NCBI RefSeq assembly: GCF_000422545.1
Contig: NZ_AULZ01000031.1
Location: forward strand, 1 to 39,914
Origin: Desulfocurvibacter africanus subsp. africanus DSM 2603
Lineage (GTDB): Bacteria > Desulfobacterota > Desulfovibrionia > Desulfovibrionales > Desulfovibrionaceae
DNA length: 39,914 nucleotides
Direction of reading: 5' to 3'
Shown here: positions 32,891-39,914 of the stretch, piece by piece
Layout of the letters: the number at the start of each line of letters is the position of its first letter
Numbering within the stretch: the stretch's first letter is position 1
Translations under genes and position numbers: made by a program
Notes under the pieces: generated by a model
The model's input: only the letters and a program-made list of their open reading frames with translations
What the model was told of the DNA's origin: nothing
Database searches by the model: none

Positions 32891-33001
32891 AGAGCGTTTT
32901 GCACAAGAGCTGGCAGAAACTGGGAAGGGCTTTGCCCTCCCAGACCCTCCCACCAGGGAAATGATTCCCCTGGACCCCCCATTTCAAATGCAATCAGCTT
33001 T
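32891..33001 (+). repeat. Family B palindromic repeat, copy 2
   Basis: The second copy of the 110-bp element, matching the one at 6265 except at two bases and in the same orientation. It directly follows the family A copy 4 plus a solo end fragment. Its right edge overlaps the stop codon of the minus-strand esterase gene. Confidence 0.88.
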
Positions 33002-34148
33002 AAAAGGACTGGCTCTCATCCGCTGCAACACAAGCCAGACCTTCCACGGGCCGAGCTGCCTCGTGACCGGCCGCTGAAACCTGCTCGGGCTTGCGGGCGT
33101 TGCGCTTAAAGAACTCCCAAATGACCGAGGCGGCGTCCAGCCCCTGGAAGGCCTCCAAATCGCCATCCGGGACCTTGTTGGGCCAGTAGTGGCCCCAGCC
33201 CGCCAGCTCGTAGAACACCACCTCGCTGCCCTGTGCGCACTCGGTCCAGGCCTTGCGCCTGACCTTGGCGTCGCACTGAAAGCTCACCTCGGGCATGCCC
33301 TCGCACCTGTTGCGCTTGACCCAGAAGTGCGCGCTCTCGTCGGCGGACAGGAACCAGGCGCTGCTATGCCGCACGCTCTGGCCGCCGTAGAAGGGCACGG
33401 TTTCATCGGCGTTGCCGTGAAACATGAGCACGGACACCGGCGGTGTGTCTTCGGTTGCAGCAGGGGATGGCGCAGGCGAAGACGGCGGCAGAGTCGGAGA
33501 AGCCATGGCCAGGTTTACCGGTGATTCGCCCACGAAGTGGTCCTGGGACTCGAAGATGAGCCTGCCGCCGACGCTGGCCGCCATCGTGGCCACGGCGGCC
33601 ACCTGTTCGGGGTGGAGCGCGGCGTAATGAAAGGCCAGCATGCCGCCGTTGGAAGTGCCCACCAGGAAGACCTGCGCCGGATCGATATCCAGGCGTTCCG
33701 AAACCTCGCCAATGGCCTCGTAAAGAAAACCGATGTCGTCCACACCGGTCTGCTGGGCCATGGCGCAGCAGAAGCCTGCGTTCCAGTGCTGCAGGAGGCC
33801 GAACAGGCCCACTCCTTCCGGGTACAGGACCACGAAGCCGTCACGCTCTGCCAACTCGTTGAAGCCGCTGAAGCGGGCCGTGGCCTCGCCCGTGGAGAAC
33901 GCGCCATGGAGCACGACCACCAAGGGCGCGGGACGGCCAGAAACATAGCTCTTGGGTACATGCAGCAGATACTCGCGCCGAAAACCCATGTCACCACGCT
34001 CCATGGTGCGCAGGTAGGTGCCGGGGCCTGGCTCACGGCCCTCGGGCAGCCTGGCGGCGCACCCCACGGCCAGCCATGTCAGGATCAAGGTTAGGGCAAG
34101 CGGCCAGCATATTGCGCGAACCCAGGCAAGCGTTACCTCCCAGCTCAC
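33000..34148 (-). CDS. Esterase of the PHB depolymerase/LpqC family, lipoprotein
   Basis: This 382-residue alpha/beta-hydrolase has the nucleophile elbow GTSNGG, an early LVVVLHGAF oxyanion segment, WNAGFCCAMAQQTGVDD typical of COG3509 members, an acidic site in NADETVPFYGG, and His in GWGHYWP. The N-terminal hydrophobic stretch ends in LAVGC, a lipobox, so it is probably membrane-anchored outside the cytoplasm. I chose GTG 34148 because GGAAGG sits 8 nt upstream and it forms a GTGA overlap with the SGNH gene; GTG 34172 is possible. An Ala/Pro/Ser-rich insertion (ASPTLPPSSPAPSPAA) lies before the acid motif. The TAA stop falls at the edge of a family B repeat. The natural ester is unknown. 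Confidence 0.82.
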   Translation of the reverse strand: MSWEVTLAWVRAICWPLALTLILTWLAVGCAARLPEGREPGPGTYLRTMERGDMGFRREYLLHVPKSYVSGRPAPLVVVLHGAFSTGEATARFSGFNELAERDGFVVLYPEGVGLFGLLQHWNAGFCCAMAQQTGVDDIGFLYEAIGEVSERLDIDPAQVFLVGTSNGGMLAFHYAALHPEQVAAVATMAASVGGRLIFESQDHFVGESPVNLAMASPTLPPSSPAPSPAATEDTPPVSVLMFHGNADETVPFYGGQSVRHSSAWFLSADESAHFWVKRNRCEGMPEVSFQCDAKVRRKAWTECAQGSEVVFYELAGWGHYWPNKVPDGDLEAFQGLDAASVIWEFFKRNARKPEQVSAAGHEAARPVEGLACVAADESQSF

Positions 34149-34984
34149 GCCGCATGCCTTCCGCTCAAGCACATGGGGGAGTAGGTCACCGCGGCACGCT
34201 CGGCCACCAGCTCGTCGGGGCTGAGCCGCGCCATGGTAGCCAGGGCATGGGCCAATACCCAGGCCCAGCCGCTGTAGCCGGCTGGGCTCGGATGAAATCC
34301 ATCCTCGGCAAGCTGATCCGGCCGTGGCAAGGGAGTCTGGCAGTGGCTTAAGCCCGGCAGGCGCGAAACAAGCTGCCGGGCCTCACGGTCAAGGACCCGT
34401 GCCCGCCGGCCAAGGCAATCCCTTAGGGGCTGCGGCAGGGCCGTGAAACGCTCCACCGGCGGCACACCAGCCAGCAGCACCGGAATATTGCCGCTACGCT
34501 CGCGCAGCGCCAGGACGAGCGAAGCGAGATCCTGGGCCCATTTGGCGGGCGCACGGAACGCGACCACGTCATTGACGCCCAAGACAACCAGCGCGAAATC
34601 CGCCTCCACACGCTCCATGGCGCGCATGCGCACCAAGAGGCTTCTGGCATTGCCGCCGCTCAGCCCCACGGCCTTCCAGCACACGGCCCGTCCTGTGAGA
34701 TCTCGCAGCCACCGGGCGCATTGGCAAGTCAGGGCTTGGTCCTGGGTGGCCGCACCCACTCCGGCCACGGTCGATTCGCCTAAAGCCAGGAAACGCAGAG
34801 CGGGATATCGACCAGGAATTTCGCCTTCATCCGGACCGGCCGCTACGGGCAGGCGTGGAGTTGTCAGCCTTGTGTACGTGGCTTGCGCCACAAGTACAGG
34901 CAGGAGCAGTGCAAGCCATCCGGCATGCATCCCTCTGCCCAAGCCGTTTCTGTCCGCCGATCGGAAACGCTTATTGGCATTCAT
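34145..34984 (-). CDS. SGNH/GDSL-family hydrolase
   Basis: This 279-residue protein has the four SGNH blocks: FLALGEST (GDS replaced by GES, with the nucleophile Ser), GLSGGNAR, VLGVNDVV and DGFHPSPAG with the catalytic Asp and His. An N-terminal hydrophobic stretch (WLALLLPVLVAQA) suggests export or a membrane anchor. ATG 34984 follows AGGAGG; ATG 34999 is an alternative. It is coupled to the downstream esterase gene by a 4-bp overlap, so two hydrolases are made together. Substrates may be acylated carbohydrates or lipids, but nothing in the sequence decides this. Confidence 0.82.
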   Translation of the reverse strand: MNANKRFRSADRNGLGRGMHAGWLALLLPVLVAQATYTRLTTPRLPVAAGPDEGEIPGRYPALRFLALGESTVAGVGAATQDQALTCQCARWLRDLTGRAVCWKAVGLSGGNARSLLVRMRAMERVEADFALVVLGVNDVVAFRAPAKWAQDLASLVLALRERSGNIPVLLAGVPPVERFTALPQPLRDCLGRRARVLDREARQLVSRLPGLSHCQTPLPRPDQLAEDGFHPSPAGYSGWAWVLAHALATMARLSPDELVAERAAVTYSPMCLSGRHAA

Positions 34985-35210
34985 GGAGCCTCCTGACACG
35001 AATATCCCACTCTGCCACCCTAGCAGATGCGCGAGAAAACGGGCAATTCTTTTCCTTTCGCATGGACTTCCGAATCAGGTGGGATCACTGCGCCCGGGCA
35101 AGGCTGGACAGGTATCGGAGAGACTCCGCGACCATGGCAATCCGCCAATGAATTACGCGGAGCCTGGAGGGCTCATATCAAAAAAATGTCCCTGGCGGGT
35201 GGAATGCTCC

Positions 35211-35245
35211 TTGCGGCCGCCTCTGAAATGCCGAGGCGGCCGCAA
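35211..35245 (-). terminator. Strong hairpin after pyruvate kinase gene
   Basis: A perfect 13-bp inverted repeat (TTGCGGCCGCCTC / GAGGCGGCCGCAA, 9-nt loop) lies 9 bp after the pyruvate kinase stop. On the minus strand a run of seven T follows about 25 nt later, so it is a likely but not textbook terminator. Confidence 0.65.
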
Positions 35246-35254
35246 GGTGAAAGG

Positions 35255-36676
35255 CTACTTGTAGTAAATCTTGAGGGCGTTGGTGTGCCGTTCGCCCTGG
35301 CCAGGCGTGGGTTGGCCCGAAGTGAGCACCACGTTGTCCCCCGGCGCGAAGGCGGGGTTATCCTGGACGAAGCGTTCCACGCGCGCCATGTGCCGCTCGA
35401 TGGACGTGTCGGCCTTGCGCGGGTTCACGCCCCAGAAGAAGTTCATGTAGCGCATGACCCGCTCGTCCGGCGTCAGGCAGTAGATGGGCGTGGCCGGTCG
35501 GCGACTGGACAGGAAACGCGCGGTGCTGCCGCTGTCCGAATGGCTGATGATCGCCTTGCTCTCGGCGTTCTCGGCCAACAGCGCCGCGGCATAGGCCAGG
35601 TACTTGACCGGATTCTTCTCCTTCTTGGGCATGTAGGGCCCTTGGATGCGTTCCAGGAAGTACGCCTCGGCGCTCATGGAGATTTCATTGATGAAGCGCA
35701 CCACGCGCTCGGGGTACTTGCCCACGGCCGTCTCCTCCGAGAGCATCACGCAGTCCGCGCCGTCCATGATCGCATTGGCCACATCCGTGGCTTCGGCCCG
35801 CGTGGGCACAGGGTTCTGGACCATGGACAGGAGCATCTGCGTGGCCACGATGCTGCCCTTGTGGGCGTGGCGGCAGGCGCGCAGCACGCGCTTCTGGATG
35901 ACCGGCAGCTCGGCCATGGAGCACTCCAGGCCCAGGTCGCCGCGCGCAACCATGACCGCATCGGTGAGCTCCAGGATAGGCTCCAGGCGATCCAGGGCGT
36001 TCTTGCGTTCCAGTTTGGCGATGACCGGAATCCAGGTGCCGTGCTTGCGGATCTCTTCCTTGATGTCGATGATATCCTGCTCATGCTGCACGAAGGACAA
36101 GGCCACGGCGTCCAGGCCGATCTCCAGGCCCTCGTGAAGGTCCTTGCGGTCCTTGGTGGTCAATGCCGGCATGGGATGGAACTTGCCGGGAAAGGCAATG
36201 CCCTTGTGCGAGGTCAGGATGCCGTCGTTCAAGGCCTCCATTACATAGAGCTTGTTGTGCACCGCGGTCTGCGTGATGGTGAACTGCAGCATGCCGTCGG
36301 ACAGGGACACGGGCATGCCCGACTCCAGGCCAACCAGCAGCTCGGGAATATCCAGGCTGATGAAGGCGCAGCCCTCGGCCTTGCCTTCCATTTCAGGCAG
36401 GCCAAGGTAAACCATGCATCCGCGCTCCACGCTCAGAGGGGAGCCCTGCACGTCGCCGATGCGCACCTTGGGGCCGCACAAATCGCCCAGGGCCGTGAGC
36501 GGAATGCCCAGCTCGCTCTCCAGCCGGCGGATATTGCGCACGATAGGCTCGAAAAAGGCCGCGTCGGAATGGGAGAAATTCAGGCGGAAAACTCTTACGC
36601 CGTTCTGGGCCAGGACCTTCATGACCTCGTAGTCCATGGATGCCGGCCCGAGGGTGGCGATGATTTTTGTGCGCAT
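35255..36676 (-). CDS. pyk: Pyruvate kinase
   Basis: This 473-residue enzyme converts phosphoenolpyruvate and ADP to pyruvate and ATP, the last step of glycolysis, in the cytoplasm. Motifs seen are TKIIATLGPAS at the N-terminus, VFRLNFSHSD, GDLCGPKVRIG, the active-site region PVIAKLERKNALD and MVARGDLGLE, and the SEETAVGKYPERVV segment. The length is normal for bacterial Pyk. ATG 36676 has AAGGA 9 nt upstream, whereas the open frame extends 64 codons further without homology. A hairpin follows the gene. It seems to be a single-gene unit with no link to its neighbours. Confidence 0.95.
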   Translation of the reverse strand: MRTKIIATLGPASMDYEVMKVLAQNGVRVFRLNFSHSDAAFFEPIVRNIRRLESELGIPLTALGDLCGPKVRIGDVQGSPLSVERGCMVYLGLPEMEGKAEGCAFISLDIPELLVGLESGMPVSLSDGMLQFTITQTAVHNKLYVMEALNDGILTSHKGIAFPGKFHPMPALTTKDRKDLHEGLEIGLDAVALSFVQHEQDIIDIKEEIRKHGTWIPVIAKLERKNALDRLEPILELTDAVMVARGDLGLECSMAELPVIQKRVLRACRHAHKGSIVATQMLLSMVQNPVPTRAEATDVANAIMDGADCVMLSEETAVGKYPERVVRFINEISMSAEAYFLERIQGPYMPKKEKNPVKYLAYAAALLAENAESKAIISHSDSGSTARFLSSRRPATPIYCLTPDERVMRYMNFFWGVNPRKADTSIERHMARVERFVQDNPAFAPGDNVVLTSGQPTPGQGERHTNALKIYYK

Positions 36677-36806
36677 GGTCTGACGTCCTTGTTGCGGGTT
36701 AGCTTTCCAATCTGCCCCATGCTCTAGCACAAGCCCAGGCGCTGCCCAAGCCCCTGCTTCTCGATGCTGACTGCCGGGCCGGCGGCCGAGCGCTCCAAAA
36801 TATTTC

Positions 36807-37673
36807 CTACCCCCCGCGCATATACAAGTAGTCAGCATCCTTGGGGGTAATCCGGCCGGGCTCGACACCCGATTCGGCCGGTAGCACGCTCAGGCTGGAC
36901 AATTCGGGATGGAGCTTGCGCAGCTGTGCCGGCACGGCCGGCTTCCATGCGTGCACGGATCCAGTGAGCACAACCAGGGTCCGCTCAGGATCGCTGACAT
37001 GGTACTCCCCTGCGTAATAGGCCATGGCCGTGTCCCACACGAGTTGGGCCTCGCAGAATTTATTGAACTCGCCGTCACCGGCGTGCGTGCCCAGAACCCT
37101 GCGCAAGAAGGCTTCGTAGGCCGGGTCAACGATGCACACCACGGGCGGAAGCTGGCCCATTTGCTCGCGGCTCAGGGAAGAGAACCCCTGTCTGGCTACT
37201 TGCCGGGTAATTTCGCGCGGCACGTTGAGCCCGATCATGGGAATCCGCTCTTGGCGACAGTACTCGAAGATGGGGCGGTAAAGCGGCCAGCTCGCATCCC
37301 AGTTGCGGGCAAAGGCCTTGGCCATGTCGCTCTCGGAGAGATTGCCTACCACCCAATCGTCCAGGATCTGCTGCTCGCGGTGCTGGAACATTTCCAGGCC
37401 CACGGCCACGGGGTATCCCGACAGGCGCAGGCTGTTGATTATCTGGAGTTGAGCCGCATGGTGGTCCGGATCGTCGTGCGATTCGCCCACCAGCACCACA
37501 TTGGCCTCGGCCAGCCGATGCGCGGCCTTTGCCAGCGGCACGTCACGACCGCGAAGCACATCGCGCAGGGTCAGGTCGAGGGCATCTGCTTCCCGGGCCT
37601 GGGCGCGGATATCGGCGGGGATGCAAAGAAACAGAGCCAACGCGATCAGGGCAAGGCATCTCACGCAAGCCAT
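36807..37673 (-). CDS. ChaN-family (DUF399) haem-binding-like protein
   Basis: This 288-residue predicted exported protein has a signal peptide (CLALIALALFLCIPADIRAQ). The ChaN signature VLVGESHDDPDHHAAQLQ is at residues 60-77, followed by GLEMFQHREQQILDDW. ChaN/PhuW-type proteins bind haem and sit in the periplasm or outer membrane; distant relatives are TraB/EreA-like. ATG 37673 shares its A with the TGA of the M1 peptidase gene (TGATG), and AGGAGG precedes it, so translation is coupled. The pairing with a peptidase is unusual for ChaN of Enterobacteria. Haem binding is inferred from the family and not shown by the sequence. Confidence 0.82.
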   Translation of the reverse strand: MACVRCLALIALALFLCIPADIRAQAREADALDLTLRDVLRGRDVPLAKAAHRLAEANVVLVGESHDDPDHHAAQLQIINSLRLSGYPVAVGLEMFQHREQQILDDWVVGNLSESDMAKAFARNWDASWPLYRPIFEYCRQERIPMIGLNVPREITRQVARQGFSSLSREQMGQLPPVVCIVDPAYEAFLRRVLGTHAGDGEFNKFCEAQLVWDTAMAYYAGEYHVSDPERTLVVLTGSVHAWKPAVPAQLRKLHPELSSLSVLPAESGVEPGRITPKDADYLYMRGG

Positions 37674-39826
37674 CACTCCTCCTCGAAGTCCACGGACAAA
37701 GGCGAGTCTTGAGGCTCCCAAATACCCTTGACCGTGTTAACACCCTTCTCGAAGCCGAGATAGCTGTACTTGCCATAATGCGTGATCTTCCGTGCGGCCT
37801 CCTCGGTGGCCTGCATGTCAATCGATGGGCGCGGGACGAAGAAAGCCACGACCCGGCCCGGCCGCTCGGGGTCGGCATACGCCAAGAGCTGCGCATCGCT
37901 CCTGGCCAAGGCCAAGGTCTCCTGCTGGGAGAGCTGCTCCAGCACCTGCCAATTATTGCGCTGCACCGAGGCCACAGCCTCCCGACCCTTGTCCGTAATG
38001 GGAAAGCCCAGGAAAAGCACGTCGCGGCGGGCAAGAGCGGCTGCACCGACTTCCTTTTCGCGTATGATCTCGGCCCCGCCCTGCCCCAGGCTTTCCAGAA
38101 GCAGCCGGAGCACCGGCAGGTAGGCCTCATCCATGGAGCCGCCAAGCACCGCCACTAACGCCTTGGCCGACTTGATGCTGTTGACAGTGACGGGAATCTC
38201 CTCGGGCGCAAGCTGCCGAAAGACATGCGCTTCGGGGTCCACGTCCAGGCCCACGGGCTGATCGAGCGAGGAAAAACTGAACGCGGCTCGCGGGCCGCTC
38301 AGATGCACCAACTGGTTTTCGCCAAAAGTCGTGGTTTGAAGCCGCACGGGCACATGCAGGTCATAATACGGCTCGGTTTGCAGCAGTTCGCCCCGTACGG
38401 TCCAACGCGCGCCCATGCGCTCAACCCCGACCTTGCCCAGGCGCAGCCGTGGCGCGCCCGTTCGCTCCAGCCACTGCTTGAAAAAGTCGTTAGCTTCGGC
38501 CGCATCCCAACCTCCAGCCACGAAGGCGTCACGGAAGTGCTCCCAGGAAGTAGGCTTGAACAGTCGCTTGGCATAGACGTCACGCAAGGCCTGCCAGAAA
38601 GCCCGGTTCTCCACCCTGCGCCTGGCCATGTGGAAGACGAACATGGCCTTGCCGTAACCCACGGCGCGCGATGCCGGACTGATGCGGGAGCTGAACCGGC
38701 GCAAGGGGAAATCTTCCTGTCCCGCCGCCAACAGGGCGTAGTCTCGCAGGATCTGGCGGCGGTACTCGACGGATTCCTCGGTCGAGACTTGCTCCTTGGC
38801 CAGATAGTCGGCCACATAGGTGGTCAGCCCCTCGCTCCAGTTGCCGCCGGTTGAGTCCACGAGCACTCCATTGCCCCACCAGCAATGGGCGACTTCGTGG
38901 CGCAAGCTGGTTTCGGGAATGAACGGCAGTTGGAGCACCTGCGAGCCAAGCAGAGTAAATGAAGGAAAACCGTAGCCCGTGGGGAAAAAGTTTTCCACCA
39001 CTGCGAATTTGGGAAAGGCATAGGCGCCGTGCAGCCTGGAGAAGAACTGCAGATGTCGCGCCGCGGCCTCCAGGTAAACCGGCGAAAACTGCACGCTGTC
39101 TGGATAGAAATAGGTGTAGACGGGAATCTGCCCGATCCGGCGCATGTCCTGTATAAAGGGGCCGGCAAAAAGTGCGAGTTCTTCGGGCGTGGAAGCGCAA
39201 ATCCACTTGGACACGCTCTCGCCCTCTGGATCGCCATGGCCGATGAGCGTGCCCGAGGTCACGGCGTAGATGCCGCGCGGAGCGCGCACCGTGACGAGGA
39301 AACTGCGTTCCCGAGCATCCAGGCGCGGATACCAGCCGCTGCCGGCAAGGAAAAAGGCGCCGTCCGAAGTGATGGTTGCGCCCACGCCATAGCCGGGATT
39401 GTCGAATACATGGGGGTTCTCGGGCCACGGATCATCGAACCGGCCCACGTACTCCACGGCGAGACGCACGTCGCCGGTGCGCGCGTTCGCCGGAAGGGGC
39501 ACGCGCAGCACACCATCCTCGGCTTTATAGGATGCCGGCCTGCCGCCGAGATCCAGCTTGGTTACGCTGACTTGGGAGCCAAGATGCAGGACGATTTCGG
39601 CCGCATCGCGAATCTGGGCCGTCACGACATCCCTGCCACGCAGAGTTTTTGTCGCCAAGTCCAGGCGCACATCGATTTCGTGGCGGACGCTGAGCACTTG
39701 GGCCAGCACGGGGCAGGGCCGGCTCAACATAACGGCCATCACCAGAAGGCAGGCAAGGAGCAACTTGCCTGGAATGAAAGCTGTGTGCATGGTCTGCTGC
39801 TTATCGCATTTCATTTCGCGAGCCAA
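37673..39826 (-). CDS. M1-family zinc metallopeptidase with extra C-terminal domain
   Basis: This 717-residue protein starts at TTG 39826, with AGGA 8 nt upstream; ATG 39814 and ATG 39790 are alternatives. An export signal follows (LLLACLLVMAVMLSRPCPVLAQ). The zinc site HEVAH (residues 310-314) and Glu332 in WSEGL form the HExxH-18-E pattern of M1 aminopeptidases. The usual GAMEN motif is replaced by FFPTGYGFPS, so exopeptidase specificity is doubtful. The last approximately 190 residues (starting near PVTVNSIKSAKALVAVLGG) are not part of the M1 core and I do not recognise them. The gene is coupled to the ChaN-type gene. It is likely a periplasmic peptidase. Confidence 0.85.
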   Translation of the reverse strand: MAREMKCDKQQTMHTAFIPGKLLLACLLVMAVMLSRPCPVLAQVLSVRHEIDVRLDLATKTLRGRDVVTAQIRDAAEIVLHLGSQVSVTKLDLGGRPASYKAEDGVLRVPLPANARTGDVRLAVEYVGRFDDPWPENPHVFDNPGYGVGATITSDGAFFLAGSGWYPRLDARERSFLVTVRAPRGIYAVTSGTLIGHGDPEGESVSKWICASTPEELALFAGPFIQDMRRIGQIPVYTYFYPDSVQFSPVYLEAAARHLQFFSRLHGAYAFPKFAVVENFFPTGYGFPSFTLLGSQVLQLPFIPETSLRHEVAHCWWGNGVLVDSTGGNWSEGLTTYVADYLAKEQVSTEESVEYRRQILRDYALLAAGQEDFPLRRFSSRISPASRAVGYGKAMFVFHMARRRVENRAFWQALRDVYAKRLFKPTSWEHFRDAFVAGGWDAAEANDFFKQWLERTGAPRLRLGKVGVERMGARWTVRGELLQTEPYYDLHVPVRLQTTTFGENQLVHLSGPRAAFSFSSLDQPVGLDVDPEAHVFRQLAPEEIPVTVNSIKSAKALVAVLGGSMDEAYLPVLRLLLESLGQGGAEIIREKEVGAAALARRDVLFLGFPITDKGREAVASVQRNNWQVLEQLSQQETLALARSDAQLLAYADPERPGRVVAFFVPRPSIDMQATEEAARKITHYGKYSYLGFEKGVNTVKGIWEPQDSPLSVDFEEE

Positions 39827-39838
39827 CAGGCTTGTCCT

Positions 39839-39914
39839 AGAGCAGATTGCTTTTAAGACGCCCGCTCCGGCGTTGACGGCGCAAGTGAATTGCGCCTACG
39901 CCTACGCGCGGCGG
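39839..39914 (-). repeat. Family A palindromic repeat, copy 5 (cut by window end)
   Basis: The first 76 bp of an inverted copy, starting TAGAGCAGATTGCTTTT. Its middle resembles copy 1 (cctacgcctacgcgcggcgg) rather than copies 2-4. It lies only 12 bp upstream of the M1 peptidase start, so the peptidase's leader or promoter must run through it. Confidence 0.88.

Overview
ORGANISM. The DNA is GC-rich throughout, with tightly packed, often overlapping genes. B12-type radical SAM enzymes, a GlcD-type 2-hydroxyacid oxidase, a pyruvate kinase and Gram-negative envelope genes (MltA, PagL-like, LolA-like, outer-membrane lipoproteins) point to an anaerobic Gram-negative bacterium. A Desulfovibrionales-type sulfate reducer is my best guess. 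This rests on gene content only, because no rRNA or other marker is present.

LAYOUT. (1) 1-199: the 3' end of an mltA-like gene. (2) 490-6154: an amino-acid-type ABC transporter operon (lipoprotein, permease, ATPase, permease) joined to a FAD-linked 2-hydroxyacid dehydrogenase and a class I aminotransferase. It has an internal hairpin terminator after the binding-protein gene and a terminator at its end. (3) 6265-9067: a repeat-rich stretch with a PagL-like lipid A deacylase and a lone ketosynthase-like chain-length factor, both on the minus strand. (4) 9068-32582: a large, entirely plus-strand biosynthetic cluster of 24 genes, most of which touch or overlap. (5) 32583-33001: repeats. (6) 33000-39826: minus-strand genes, namely an esterase (LpqC/PHB-depolymerase type), an SGNH hydrolase, a pyruvate kinase, a ChaN-type protein and an M1 peptidase. 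The window ends inside another repeat copy.

HOW THE CLUSTER WORKS (inference). It looks like a type II fatty acid/polyketide system crossed between aryl-polyene (APE) clusters and the radical-SAM-rich clusters once proposed for ladderane lipids. It encodes four complete ketosynthases, one chain-length factor with Gln at the active-site Cys position, a FabG-type ketoreductase, two hotdog dehydratase subunits with complementary half active sites, two acyl carrier proteins, a PaaK-type adenylate-forming ligase, a 4HBT thioesterase and a RetSat/CrtI-like FAD enzyme. It also encodes four radical SAM proteins (one SPASM-type, three B12-type in tandem), PlsC- and LpxL-type acyltransferases, a GT2-DUF2062 protein, and a LolA/MMPL/DUF3261 export set. 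The likely product is an unsaturated or unusually cyclised/methylated acyl chain that is attached to a lipid and moved to the outer membrane. No ammonia lyase for an aryl starter is present, so this is not a standard APE cluster. The product is unknown.

REPEATS. Two families of short palindromic elements (family A about 130 bp, five copies; family B about 110 bp, two copies) share related ends next to TA. They sit at gene ends and bracket the cluster. They resemble MITEs, and no transposase gene is present.
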